From NCBI GenBank assembly GCA_002390745.1, contig DGQK01000052.1:1-40262 (forward strand): a stretch of 40,262 bases of DNA. Direction: 5' to 3'. A program made the translations under genes and the position numbers. This DNA is from Bacteroidetes bacterium UBA4416 (GTDB taxonomy: Bacteria > Bacteroidota > Bacteroidia > B-17B0 > Aurantibacillaceae). The notes under the pieces were generated by a model, which saw only the letters and a program-made list of their open reading frames with translations, did not search any database and had not been told where the DNA came from. Within the stretch, counting starts at the first letter, position 1. Every line of letters begins with the position of its first letter. This document shows, piece after piece, positions 16,732 through 24,822 of this stretch.

Positions 16732-17270
16732 ATCCCTGCCCGTTTCCAATCTGCCTTCCTGATCTCGTAAACAACATTCAGCTTATGAGGCTCTCCGTAA
16801 TATGCTATTTCCAGCTCGCCCGTCTTTTTCCCTCCGATCCTTTCCATCGCTTTTTGAGAGCGGATATTGTGGGCGCCAATGTGGTAAACCACCGTATCGA
16901 ACTGTTGAAAGGCATGTTCCATCATTAGGTGTTTCAGGGCAGGGTTGTAGAGGCCGCCCCAATGATCGCGGGCAAGAAAGGTGTAACCAATAGCAATGGT
17001 TCTCTTTTCCTCATCTGCCTCGTAGTAGCGCGAGCTGCCAATTGGTTTTCCCGTCCTACGGTCATACACTATAAATGCGCCCCGCGATTCCATTGCGCCT
17101 TTAAAAAAATTCTCAAAGACTTCACGCTTGTAGCGGTCTTTGTTGGGATGCTGTTCCCAGATCAGCGGATCGGAAGCAATCGCATAAAGCCTTTCAAAAT
17201 CATCTTCCTGTAAAGGAACGATCCTGATGAGCTCATTCTCAAGCGTTGGCTGTAGGTTGAAGGATGACAT
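16725..17270 (-). CDS. GNAT family N-acetyltransferase (RimJ/RimL-like)
   Basis: The start ATG at 17270 gives 181 residues beginning MSSFNLQPTLENELIRIVPL. An in-frame ATG four codons upstream is possible. The fold is GNAT_3/RimL-like: IRIVPLQEDDFERLYAIASDP at the N-terminus, GKPIGSSRYY strand, TIAIGYTFLARDHWGG at the acetyl-CoA loop, and the C-terminal HIGAHNIRSQKAMERIGGKKTGEL. The usual Q/R-x-x-G-x-G/A loop appears here as RDHWGGLYN, as in a subgroup of these enzymes. It transfers acetyl from acetyl-CoA to an amine; the substrate is unknown. The stop codon overlaps the tdk stop region convergently. Confidence 0.85.
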   Translation of the reverse strand: MSSFNLQPTLENELIRIVPLQEDDFERLYAIASDPLIWEQHPNKDRYKREVFENFFKGAMESRGAFIVYDRRTGKPIGSSRYYEADEEKRTIAIGYTFLARDHWGGLYNPALKHLMMEHAFQQFDTVVYHIGAHNIRSQKAMERIGGKKTGELEIAYYGEPHKLNVVYEIRKADWKRAGIY

Positions 17271-17287
17271 GTGATATAGCAAAAGAG

Positions 17288-18139
17288 TTAGTGTCCGGTT
17301 TTGACGCCATCGGTAGATTTTACCCAGATCATCAACGGATAAGCGGGCGTTTTATTGTTTTCTAATGAAACAGCATCCTTCGGCACGGCTACATACAGCC
17401 ATAGCAAGCCATTCTTATCCGTTGCCGAAGCATAAGCAGTAACAAGTGATTCAGCCTTTATAGTCCCTGCAAAAGCCTCACTGATAAAGGCATTTTCTTT
17501 CAGGCTGTCCTTCGGCAAATAGTATATGCTGCTGCCGGCTTTCATTACATAGTCATTTTCCGTTTTTGTTTTTTTGGGGAGGATAAGCTCATAATCCTTG
17601 CCGAGAGCTTTGAAGACCGGCGAGAAGAAAAAGCTCACACCGGATTGCTCCACCAGCGAATCGGTTAGGATCCTGTAGCGAAGAAGAGTGTTATCGATCA
17701 TCGAGCAGCAGGGGTATTTGTAAAGCGTAAGGCCGGAGCCCGGTCGGAGTTCGGCCAGCCTGCCGGGGCTATACAATGCCTTTTCATAGCGCTGATGCTT
17801 ATTCAGGTAGATGATGACCGTTTTGGTAGAAAGCCCGGCACATTCAAAGCCTTCAAAAATAAGGTCGGGATCCTTGTCGCCGTCGATGTCCAGCAGGTGG
17901 AAGTCGTCCAGGTAATCGCCGTCGATGCGGAAGTCGAGGCAAAAAGCGTTGGATGAATCTTTGGTTAGTTGCCCGATCGTATTTTTTTCTACAGGTGAGA
18001 AATCGTTCCTGGAAACGCGCTTCCAGGAAATGCTTTGCTGGATCAGGCTGTTGATCTGTTCTGCCAGGGAGCTTTCGGATGTTTGCGCCGCGCCGGCACA
18101 TGCAACCAATACAAAGAGGATCAGAAATCTTATGGGCAT
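17288..18139 (-). CDS. Exported protein with a DxDGDxDxD calcium-type motif, unknown function
   Basis: I start at the ATG at 18139, which gives a signal peptide (PIRFLILFVLVACAGAAQ) and 283 residues; an ATG at 18154 is also in frame. After the signal peptide, residues up to about 75 are polar. LLDIDGDKDPDLIFEGFECAG follows (about 85-105), an FG-GAP/VCBS- or EF-hand-like metal-binding loop. The rest alternates short strands and has several Cys (ECAG, CCSM). There is no enzyme signature. It lies 17 bases downstream-adjacent to the GNAT gene on the same strand, so the two may share a transcript. The REP-like array begins just upstream. Confidence 0.7.
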   Translation of the reverse strand: MPIRFLILFVLVACAGAAQTSESSLAEQINSLIQQSISWKRVSRNDFSPVEKNTIGQLTKDSSNAFCLDFRIDGDYLDDFHLLDIDGDKDPDLIFEGFECAGLSTKTVIIYLNKHQRYEKALYSPGRLAELRPGSGLTLYKYPCCSMIDNTLLRYRILTDSLVEQSGVSFFFSPVFKALGKDYELILPKKTKTENDYVMKAGSSIYYLPKDSLKENAFISEAFAGTIKAESLVTAYASATDKNGLLWLYVAVPKDAVSLENNKTPAYPLMIWVKSTDGVKTGH

Positions 18140-18316
18140 TACACTAAGGTACATCGAATGCGGATGAAATCAAAATGGATGTTATTTAATCCTTGGGCAA
18201 TAGGTCGTCCCTAACGGGACTTGTACATACTGGCTGGTATTATCTATAACGATTATGTCCCTAACGGAACGTTCAACATTTGGAATGCATCATAAGAACA
18301 AAACAGAGGCGTTCCG
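18140..18316. repeat. Left REP-like palindromes of the RAYT block
   Basis: This region holds two palindromes with a GTCCC-type stem: GTCCCTAACGGGAC at 18207-18220, and a slightly decayed copy at 18257-18270. The second is preceded by TATAACGATTA, which is seen again on the far side of the transposase (about 19186). A partial unit TTTGGAATGCATCATAA follows at about 18279. No gene is seen. Confidence 0.65.
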
Positions 18317-18676
18317 GATCCCTTTAAGGATCAAATATTTGTAACATTATGAATACAGGAAACGGATGATATGCCTGATCCCGTCAGGGATCAAATATCT
18401 GTAGAAATTTGGAATGCATCATAACAACAAACCAGAATGGATATCCGATCTCGTCAGGGATCAAATATCTGTAGAAATTTGGAATGCGTCATAAACAACA
18501 AACCAGAATGGATATCCGATCCCGTCAGGGATCAAATATCTGTAGAAATTTGGAATGCGTCATAAACAACAAACAGAGGTGTTCCGGATCCCATTAGGGA
18601 TCAAATATCTGTAGCATTACGAATACAGGAAACGGATGACATGCCCGATCCCATTAGGGATCAAATATCTGTAGCA
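18317..18676. repeat. Tandem array of six GATCCC palindromes with 60/70-bp units
   Basis: There are six palindromes of the form GATCCCRTYAGGGATC, at 18317-18332, 18377-18392, 18447-18462, 18518-18533, 18587-18602 and 18647-18662; the first and third are slightly degenerate. Each is followed by AAATATCTGTAG or a near copy. Spacing is 60, 70, 71, 69 and 60 bases because two kinds of inter-palindrome segment alternate: a 44-45-base type containing GAATACAGGAAACGGATGA, and a 53-55-base type containing TTTGGAATGC[AG]TCATAA. Two successive 70-base units differ at only a few positions. The array abuts the transposase stop codon. Confidence 0.85.
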
Positions 18677-19138
18677 TTAAACAGGGTTTTTAAATATAAA
18701 ACGTTCATCATAATCGATCTCGTATTCAACGAGAAATTCTACATATTCTTCCCGGAACGATTTTTTGGCATGATGTTCTTCCTGGTGTTCAATATAGCGA
18801 ATGACATTTTTCAAATGCGATTTGCTGTAAGAGAAAGCGCCATAGCCTGCCTGCCATTCAAATTTTCCCTTAACGAATCCCTTTTCATTGATCCATTTTG
18901 AGGAACTACCTTTAATGTCCTGTAGTAATTCAGAAATAGACTGTGACGGATGCAGGCCGACTAAGATATGAACATGGTCGGGCATGCCATTGATGGCTAT
19001 TAATTTATGCTTCTGCTTTTGGACAATGCCGGTTATGTATTTGTATAACTCATCTTTCCATAAAGCGTCGATCACTACAGCCCTGTATTTGACGGCAAAT
19101 ACAAACTGAATGTATAATTGTGTATAGGTATTTGGCAT
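18677..19138 (-). mobile_element. IS200-like / REP-associated tyrosine transposase (RAYT)
   Basis: The protein has 153 residues and a Y1_Tnp (IS200/TnpA) fold: LYIQFVFAVKYR at strand 1, the HUH metal motif in GMPDHVHILVGL (His55, His57), and the catalytic Tyr115 in NVIRYIEHQEEHH. Known role of the family: single-strand DNA cleavage and joining at small hairpins. There is no accessory TnpB gene. The gene is flanked on both sides by palindromes of the same class. The 3' end touches the GATCCC array, and a TCCC-TGAT-GGGA palindrome lies about 10 bases before the start codon. This is the layout of RAYT genes that act on REP palindromes, rather than that of an ordinary IS. All catalytic residues look intact. 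Confidence 0.88.
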
Positions 19139-19237
19139 ACAGGCATCATCCCTGATGGGACTCGTTTTTGGTTAATATGTTTATGTATAACGATTAGTCC
19201 CATAGGACTAATGACTTAGAAAACTCAGAAAACGGTG
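19139..19237. repeat. Right REP-like palindromes of the RAYT block
   Basis: The palindrome TCCC-TGAT-GGGA (19149-19160) lies just upstream of the transposase start, and ATTAGTCC-CATA-GGACTAAT (19193-19212) is a perfect 8-bp stem. The second is preceded by TATAACGATTA, matching the left flank at about 18246. The rest of the gap to the adenine deaminase stop is unremarkable. Confidence 0.65.
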
Positions 19238-20869
19238 TTAGCAAAACACCTCCGTAAACTCAAAACGTTTGCCGTTAAACAGGCCCTTATCGCTCAATTT
19301 CAATTCAGGGATAACGAGCAGGGCCATAAACGAAAGGCTCATGTATGGGGCTCTTAAGGTACTACCCAATGCCTTCGCACGCCGGTCTAATGCCGTATAG
19401 GCAGCAGCTACCTCTTCCGCAGGCCGGTTGGTCATGATGCCGGCAATCGGTAATTCCAGCACCAGCGCTTCTTCTTCGTTAGCCAGGGAAATACCACCTT
19501 TGGCGTTGATGATCAGGTTCACGGCTTTGCATATATCCTCATCATTCGTGCCCACCGCTACAATGTTATGGCAGTCGTGTGCCACGCAGCTGGCGATAGC
19601 TCCCGATCTGAGCCCCACATTCTTGATAAAGGCCAATGCAACAGGCTGATCGCTGTAGCGGTTTACTACGGCCATTTTCAGGATATCCTGTTCCGTGTTG
19701 GATTCCGCATAGCCGTTGATGTTCAGGGCTTCGGCATACAGCTCGTTGGTGATGAGTTGCCCATCAAGGACTTCGATGACACGGATCTTATCGCTTTCGC
19801 TTTTTAGCTTAAACGCTTCCGGGGTTTTAAGGCTGCAATGAAAATTGTTGACGATAGGAGCGGCCACCGGTTCAATGAATGAGGCCCCTTTTTCCGAAAC
19901 CAGGTTTCCGTTAATGTAGGTTTTGAGGATATTGAAATCGCCTGGATTGTCGATCTCGATGAAGTCGGCATTGTCGCCGGCCTGCAGCAAGCCTATCGGC
20001 AGGTTATAATGTTTGATCACATGGTAAGAAGCTGCCCGCAAGACATCAAACAGGTTGTGCCCGTGAGCCAGCGCGCGCTTCACGTGCTCGTTGATATGCG
20101 ATTCGATCAGGTTATCGGGATGCTTGTCATCGCAGCAAAACATGATCTGCTCTGGAAAATCCTTTAACAGCGGGATCAGCGTTTCGAAATTTTTGGCCGC
20201 ACTGCCTTCCCGGATCATCACCTTCACGCCATGCCTGAGCTTTTCCAATGCTTCGATATAGCCAAAGCACTCGTGGTCTGTGCTTATGCCCGCATTAAAA
20301 TAGGCTTTCATCTCATCCCCGGTAAGGCCCGGAGCGTGGCCATCGATGGGCTTGCCGTGCTTTTTGGCAGAAGCGAGCTTTTTCATTACCGCTTCATCCT
20401 TATAGATCACGCCCGGAAAGTTCATCATCTCGGCGAGGTACACAATCTCTTTACGGGCCAGGAGCTCATCGATGTCATCGGCGTCGATCACAGCGCCCGC
20501 CGTTTCGAAGCCGGTGGCAGGAACACAGGATGGCGCACCGAAATAAAAGTGGAAGGGAACCTGCCGCGCATTATCAATCATGTAGTCCACCCCGGAAGTC
20601 CCCAGGACATTGGCAATCTCATGCGGATCGGAGATCGTTCCCACGGTGCCATGTGTCACCGCCAGGCGCGCGAACTCCGAGGGAACCAGCATGCTGCTTT
20701 CCACGTGCACATGCGCGTCCACAAAGCCCGGCAGGATGTAGGTGCCGAAAGGTCCGTCCACCCGTGTTACGGAAACAATGCTGTGCCCTTCAATAACAAC
20801 TTCCGCGGGATAGATCTCCCGTGCAACAATATCGATCAGGTTGGCTTTTATCGTAAACGGCATAGGCAT
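19238..20869 (-). CDS. ade: Adenine deaminase
   Basis: The protein has 543 residues. The amidohydrolase metal motif GFVDAHVHVESSM (His53, His55) with its trailing ESS is typical of the Ade family. GTVGTISDPHEIANVLG, PIDGHAPGL, STDHECFGYIEALEKLRHG, FCCDDKHPDNL and NIVAVGTNDEDI further support it. It converts adenine to hypoxanthine and ammonia for purine salvage in the cytoplasm. The ATG at 20869 overlaps the upstream gene's TGA by one base (TGATG), so translation is probably coupled. A second ATG two codons on (20863) is possible. The REP block lies just after the stop. Confidence 0.93.
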   Translation of the reverse strand: MPMPFTIKANLIDIVAREIYPAEVVIEGHSIVSVTRVDGPFGTYILPGFVDAHVHVESSMLVPSEFARLAVTHGTVGTISDPHEIANVLGTSGVDYMIDNARQVPFHFYFGAPSCVPATGFETAGAVIDADDIDELLARKEIVYLAEMMNFPGVIYKDEAVMKKLASAKKHGKPIDGHAPGLTGDEMKAYFNAGISTDHECFGYIEALEKLRHGVKVMIREGSAAKNFETLIPLLKDFPEQIMFCCDDKHPDNLIESHINEHVKRALAHGHNLFDVLRAASYHVIKHYNLPIGLLQAGDNADFIEIDNPGDFNILKTYINGNLVSEKGASFIEPVAAPIVNNFHCSLKTPEAFKLKSESDKIRVIEVLDGQLITNELYAEALNINGYAESNTEQDILKMAVVNRYSDQPVALAFIKNVGLRSGAIASCVAHDCHNIVAVGTNDEDICKAVNLIINAKGGISLANEEEALVLELPIAGIMTNRPAEEVAAAYTALDRRAKALGSTLRAPYMSLSFMALLVIPELKLSDKGLFNGKRFEFTEVFC

Positions 20870-22152
20870 CAGGGTTTCACACCGTATTTGTCCGCATATT
20901 TTTTATACAGGTCGTTCTGGAAATTGCTGATCCTGATGCTTCTTCCATTCACAAAAGCCATGACGATGTTGCTGGTTCGGATGTCCAGCACGTCGCCGCT
21001 GGAAACAACCAGGGAAGCAATCTTTCCCGATTCCAGGCTTCCGATGAGGCTGTCCACGCCCAGGATCTTTGCCGTATTCAAGGTGATGCTCTGCAGAGCC
21101 TGTTCTTTCGTTAACCCATAAGCCGCGGCTGTTCCCGCAAGGTAAGGAAGGTTTCTCGAGTTCATCGCCTCCATGTCGCCCTGGTTTTGCAGGCAGAACA
21201 TCACTGAATCTTTCTGCAGAAGATAAGGAAGTTTGTAGTAAATGTCGGTGTCCGTTTCCGGCAGATCCGGTAGGTCGTGCAGGCGGTTTACCATCACGGC
21301 CACACGGTTCTCTTTCAGGAAAGGCGTGATCTTGTAACTGTCTTTCCCGCCAACGACGATGAGCTTCCTGATGCCGAATTTTTTGGCGAAGTTCACCGCC
21401 TGCATGATATCTTTTACATAATCCGCGTGCAGGTAAAGGTTTTTGTTCCCATTGAATACGCCTTTCATGGCCTCATAGCGGAGGTTTACCTCGCCGCCGG
21501 CAGGTGCTTTGCTATAGGCGCTTGCCTGCTCGAAAAAGGTTGTCAGGTCGTTCAGCTGCTCCTGGAACTTCGTGTTTTTTTCGCTGGGCTGAGGCTCTGC
21601 CCACCAGCCATGCTTCACAATAGAATTCGGAAAGTTAAGATGAATGCCGTCATCGGCTTTGATCACCGCGTCCTCCCAATTCCAGCCATCGGTAGCCAGC
21701 ACCGACGAGCTGCCGCTGATCATGCCATAGCGCGGTGTGGCCTGTGTGTAGAGGATGCCGTTCGCTTTCACGGTTTCCAGAATTTTACTGTCGGTATTAT
21801 AAGCGATGAGGCTGCGGATGTGCGGGTTGTAGTCGCCAACTTCGGCATAATCGCTGGTCTGCCTCACAGCTTCCGCTTCTTGCAGGCCAAGGATACAATT
21901 GGGGGCAATAAAGCCCGGATAAATGTGTTTGCCCGATACATCGATCGTGGTGTCGAATTGACTCATGTCGAGCCTGGTGAGCCTGGCATCCGCCACAAAG
22001 TCGATCTTTCCTGCGCTGAAAGCAAGATAACTGTTCTCGATCACCTGTCCGTTGCCGATGTGGGCCACGCCGTTTGTGAGCAGGATGCGTTTTTTATTTT
22101 GTGCGCTCAGGGCCGCTGCCAGGGATATAAGTGCAAGGACAAGTAGTTTCAT
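20869..22152 (-). CDS. Exported amidohydrolase-like protein without the HxH metal motif
   Basis: The protein has 427 residues with a signal peptide (KLLVLALISLAAALSAQ). The amidohydrolase composite beta-sandwich is present at both ends (ILLTNGVAHIGNGQVIENSYLAFSAGKI; then ALQSITLNTAKILGVDSLIGSLESGKIASLVV). The position where a catalytic member has PGxIDxHxH reads YPGFIAPNCILGLQE (79-92), so both His are absent. I also cannot find the usual later His/Asp ligands in the expected contexts. Bacteroidota carry such genes, often next to a second amidohydrolase; that is from memory. Here the partner is adenine deaminase, joined by a TGATG overlap. It may be a non-catalytic or differently metallated protein in the periplasm. 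Confidence 0.8.
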   Translation of the reverse strand: MKLLVLALISLAAALSAQNKKRILLTNGVAHIGNGQVIENSYLAFSAGKIDFVADARLTRLDMSQFDTTIDVSGKHIYPGFIAPNCILGLQEAEAVRQTSDYAEVGDYNPHIRSLIAYNTDSKILETVKANGILYTQATPRYGMISGSSSVLATDGWNWEDAVIKADDGIHLNFPNSIVKHGWWAEPQPSEKNTKFQEQLNDLTTFFEQASAYSKAPAGGEVNLRYEAMKGVFNGNKNLYLHADYVKDIMQAVNFAKKFGIRKLIVVGGKDSYKITPFLKENRVAVMVNRLHDLPDLPETDTDIYYKLPYLLQKDSVMFCLQNQGDMEAMNSRNLPYLAGTAAAYGLTKEQALQSITLNTAKILGVDSLIGSLESGKIASLVVSSGDVLDIRTSNIVMAFVNGRSIRISNFQNDLYKKYADKYGVKP

Positions 22153-22221
22153 ACGCTAAAAAGGATTTGCTGACAGGTAAATATAAACAAAAATTACAGC
22201 ATGGAAGATATACAAAAAGTG

Positions 22222-22229
22222 TAACTTTG
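22222..22229 (+). promoter_or_regulatory. Possible -7 promoter box TAACTTTG
   Basis: This is an exact match to TAnnTTTG, ending three bases before the ATG at 22233. No TTG lies at the expected distance upstream. If used, transcription would begin at or very near the start codon, giving a nearly leaderless mRNA. Confidence 0.35.
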
Positions 22230-22232
22230 CGC

Positions 22233-23444
22233 ATGCCAAAAACCAACAAAAAACCGGCAAAGCCTCACCGCATCCTGCTGCAGGCCATTGTAAATGCCCT
22301 GTCGGTTATCTTCAACGAGAACAAGTACGCCGATAAGGTTATTGAAAAGACCCTGAAGGAAAATGCAAAATTCGGCGGAAGGGACAGGCGCTTTGTGGCG
22401 GAAACCACTTACGACATGGTACGTAATTACCGCCTGCTGGCTCACCTGGCCGGAACAGACAAAGGCTTTTGGGAAATGCTGGGTGTGTATTTCATCCTGA
22501 AGCACATGCCGCTGCCCGACGAGCGCGATTTTAAAAACCTGAATGAAAAGCAGGTGCTCGATGCCTATAAGGCGCTGAAAGATGAAAGGATCCTGCAAGC
22601 CTACCCCGACTGGCTTTGGGAGCTGTGCGAGACCGAGCTGGGAAAAGAAACCTGGCAGAAAGAAGCCAAAGCTCTGAACGGGCAGGCCGAGGTAGTGCTG
22701 CGCGTGAACACGCTGAAAACCAAAAAGCAAATCTTGTTGAAATTCCTCACAGAGCAGGAAATAGAAGTGGAGCCGCTGGAAGGACACGAAGATGCCCTGG
22801 TGTTGCTTACCCGGCAAAACCTGTTCCAGAACGAGCTATTTAAGCTCGGCCTGTTTGAATTGCAGGATGCCGGCTCACAGCAGATCTCTGAATTTCTCGG
22901 AGTAGAGCCCGGCATGCGCGTGATTGACGCTTGCGCGGGCGGTGGCGGAAAAAGCCTGCACATCGCAGCCCTGATGCAAAACAAAGGAAGGATCATTTCG
23001 ATGGATGTAACGCAGTGGAAGCTGGATGAATTGAAAAAGCGCGCGCGCAGGGCAGGAGCCGGCAATATCGAAACACGGCTTATCGAGGGCAGCAAATCCA
23101 TTAAGCGCCTTGAAGGCATGGCCGACAGGCTCTTGCTGGACGTTCCCTGCAGCGGGCTCGGCGTTATCAAGCGTAACCCCGATGCCAAATGGAAGCTGAA
23201 CGCCGAGTTTATCACAAGGACCAGGGAACTTCAGCAGAAGATCCTGAGCGACTATTCGGGTATGGTAAAGCCGCAAGGTATGCTGGTGTATTCAACTTGC
23301 AGTATTTTGCCAAGTGAGAACAGAAATCAGGTAGATAAATTCCTGGCCGGGAACAAAAATTTTGAATTCGTAAAAGATAAAAGTATTTTTCCATCAGAAG
23401 GCTTCGATGGATTTTACATGGCGCTTCTGAAACGGATCAAATAG
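22233..23444 (+). CDS. RsmB/NOL1/NOP2/Sun family RNA (cytosine-5) methyltransferase
   Basis: The ATG at 22233 gives 403 residues; the open frame upstream would add an unconvincing leader. The N-terminal NusB-like helical domain (RILLQAIVNALSVIF ... RRFVAETTYDMVRNYRLL) is followed by a SAM-dependent Rossmann domain: DACAGGGGKSLHIAALM for SAM binding, SMDVTQWKLDELKKR, and two catalytic cysteines in DVPCSGLGVIKRNPD and VYSTCSILPSEN. It methylates C5 of cytosine in RNA, most likely 16S rRNA; the exact site is not deducible, though RsmB (C967 type) is the closest named relative. It is divergent from the amidohydrolase/ade pair. The STAS-like gene starts 3 bases after the stop. Confidence 0.9.
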   Translation: MPKTNKKPAKPHRILLQAIVNALSVIFNENKYADKVIEKTLKENAKFGGRDRRFVAETTYDMVRNYRLLAHLAGTDKGFWEMLGVYFILKHMPLPDERDFKNLNEKQVLDAYKALKDERILQAYPDWLWELCETELGKETWQKEAKALNGQAEVVLRVNTLKTKKQILLKFLTEQEIEVEPLEGHEDALVLLTRQNLFQNELFKLGLFELQDAGSQQISEFLGVEPGMRVIDACAGGGGKSLHIAALMQNKGRIISMDVTQWKLDELKKRARRAGAGNIETRLIEGSKSIKRLEGMADRLLLDVPCSGLGVIKRNPDAKWKLNAEFITRTRELQQKILSDYSGMVKPQGMLVYSTCSILPSENRNQVDKFLAGNKNFEFVKDKSIFPSEGFDGFYMALLKRIK

Positions 23445-23447
23445 CAC

Positions 23448-23900
23448 ATGGCTTTAGAACACTATACCATACTGGAAACGCATGTCGTTGAAATGTTCAC
23501 CATTCATATGCTGGACAATGGAATTGTGCATATTGAAGTGGCTGGAAACGCTATTGTGGATGTAAGGCACCTCAAGGCGCAGCGCGCATTCTTAAAATCA
23601 CGCTTCGACGGAAAAACCAAATTCAGCATCCTGGTAGAATCCGGCAATGACTCAACGCTCACCAAAGAAGCCCGCGAATACACGTCGCTGCCGGAAACCA
23701 ATGCCATGACGCTGGCTACCGCAGTGGTAGTGAAATCACTGGCAGAGCGCATCATCATTAACTTCATTGTCAATATCACCAGCCGCCAGGCGATGAAGAT
23801 CCGCCTGTTCGATCATAAAGAACAGGCTGTGAAGTGGCTGCTGTCACTCAAAGAATTAACCTCCCCGCCAAAACCGGACAAACGGCCAAGCTGTCTTTAA
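23448..23900 (+). CDS. Small STAS/SpoIIAA-like protein, function uncertain
   Basis: The protein has 150 residues, soluble, with no signal peptide. Alternating strands and helices (MFTIHMLDNGIVHIEVAGNAIVD, then FSILVESGNDSTLTKEAREYTSL, NAMTLATAVVVKSLAERIIINFIVNI, MKIRLFDHKEQAVKWLLSLK) resemble the STAS/SpoIIAA-like fold of small Bacteroidota proteins (DUF7793-type). This is a fold impression, not a motif match. It begins 3 bases after the methyltransferase stop and is probably translated from the same mRNA. An internal start at residue 15 (MFTIHML) is possible. The C-terminus PPKPDKRPSCL is unstructured. Confidence 0.65.
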   Translation: MALEHYTILETHVVEMFTIHMLDNGIVHIEVAGNAIVDVRHLKAQRAFLKSRFDGKTKFSILVESGNDSTLTKEAREYTSLPETNAMTLATAVVVKSLAERIIINFIVNITSRQAMKIRLFDHKEQAVKWLLSLKELTSPPKPDKRPSCL

Positions 23901-23919
23901 ATCTTAAAACTTCAATCCC

Positions 23920-24306
23920 ATGAAAACACTTTTTGCCCTCTTCTTATTTTTAGGATCCTTCACCGCCTTTTCCCAAACCAAAGTGGAAAACGTGGATGCC
24001 GCAACATTCAAAAAGCTGATCGATGAAAAGAAAGGAGTGCTCATCGACCTGCGTACCGATGAAGAGCTGAAAAACAAAGGCTATATCAAAGGTGCAACGC
24101 AGATCGACTATTTCGGCAAGAATGCCGAGGCGCTGATCTCGAAACTTGATAAGAATAAAACCTACCTCATCTATTGCGCCGGTGGCGGGCGTAGCGGCGA
24201 ATGCGCTGACCTGATGAAGAAAGAAGGCTTTACACACGTGGTAAACCTTGAAAAAGGCTACGACGATTGGAAGAGAAAAGGCTTTGAAACTGAGGCGAAG
24301 AAATGA
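23920..24306 (+). CDS. Exported rhodanese-like protein
   Basis: The protein has 128 residues with a signal peptide (KTLFALFLFLGSFTAFSQ). A single rhodanese domain follows: GVLIDLRTDEELKNKGYIKGATQIDY, then the active-site loop YCAGGGRSG with Cys86 and Arg91, and the terminal VVNLEKGYDDWKRKGFE helix. The six-residue loop suits sulfurtransferases. The expected role is periplasmic handling of sulfane sulfur; the donor and acceptor are unknown. It follows the STAS-like gene by 19 bases, so 22233-24306 may form one operon. It converges on 24325 with only 18 bases between the stops and no hairpin terminator visible. Confidence 0.88.
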   Translation: MKTLFALFLFLGSFTAFSQTKVENVDAATFKKLIDEKKGVLIDLRTDEELKNKGYIKGATQIDYFGKNAEALISKLDKNKTYLIYCAGGGRSGECADLMKKEGFTHVVNLEKGYDDWKRKGFETEAKK

Positions 24307-24324
24307 TCGGGGATAAACCTCAGG

Positions 24325-24777
24325 CTATTTTAATTTGTATCCGAGCATAAATAATGCGCAACCGGCATGAACACCATCCTGGGCCGGAGGAATGATGTAG
24401 TCTACATAAGCCGTTCTTAGCAAGGAAATATCGAATTGGAACTCGGATTTATCGCCCATCGCTTTGGAAGAAAATAACAGTTTCCGGTTCTTCGATTCCT
24501 TGCTCTTGTTGTAAATCTGCACTTCCACACGTTTTGGAAGCGCTTCCAGCTCAAACACAAAACGGTATTTTTCGCCGATAAACAGAGGCACTTCAATTTC
24601 ACTGACAGTTTCCTTGTCTTTGTAAACAATCTTGGTAAGTTCTGAACTATCGTATTTATAAGGATCGAGCAGATTGCCGGCTTTTGTTTCCAGCTCCCCG
24701 ACATTACATAATATCGAGTCAGTCTGAAAAGAAGACAGTCCTAGCAGAACTGCAACTGATAAAGCAATTTTTTTCAT
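24325..24777 (-). CDS. Exported protein, unknown function
   Basis: The protein has 150 residues with an N-terminal signal (KKIALSVAVLLGLSSFQ). The mature part is beta-rich with acidic and basic patches (VPLFIGEKYRFVFELEALPKRVEVQIYNKSKESKNRKLLF, FQFDISLLRTAYVDYIIPP, HAGCALFMLGYKL). Two cysteines are far apart. No named family is recognised. It lies 45 bases downstream of the 24823-25707 lipoprotein on the same strand, probably in one transcript. Confidence 0.65.
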   Translation of the reverse strand: MKKIALSVAVLLGLSSFQTDSILCNVGELETKAGNLLDPYKYDSSELTKIVYKDKETVSEIEVPLFIGEKYRFVFELEALPKRVEVQIYNKSKESKNRKLLFSSKAMGDKSEFQFDISLLRTAYVDYIIPPAQDGVHAGCALFMLGYKLK

Positions 24778-24822
24778 AATTCGTTGTGTTATTCGTGATG
24801 TGATCGTGATGTTAGGGGGACG

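Noticed and set aside
18317..18676. Possible CRISPR array
   Set aside because: The repeats are short palindromes with spacing of 60-71 bases, and the stretches between them repeat as well, so there are no unique spacers. No cas genes are nearby.
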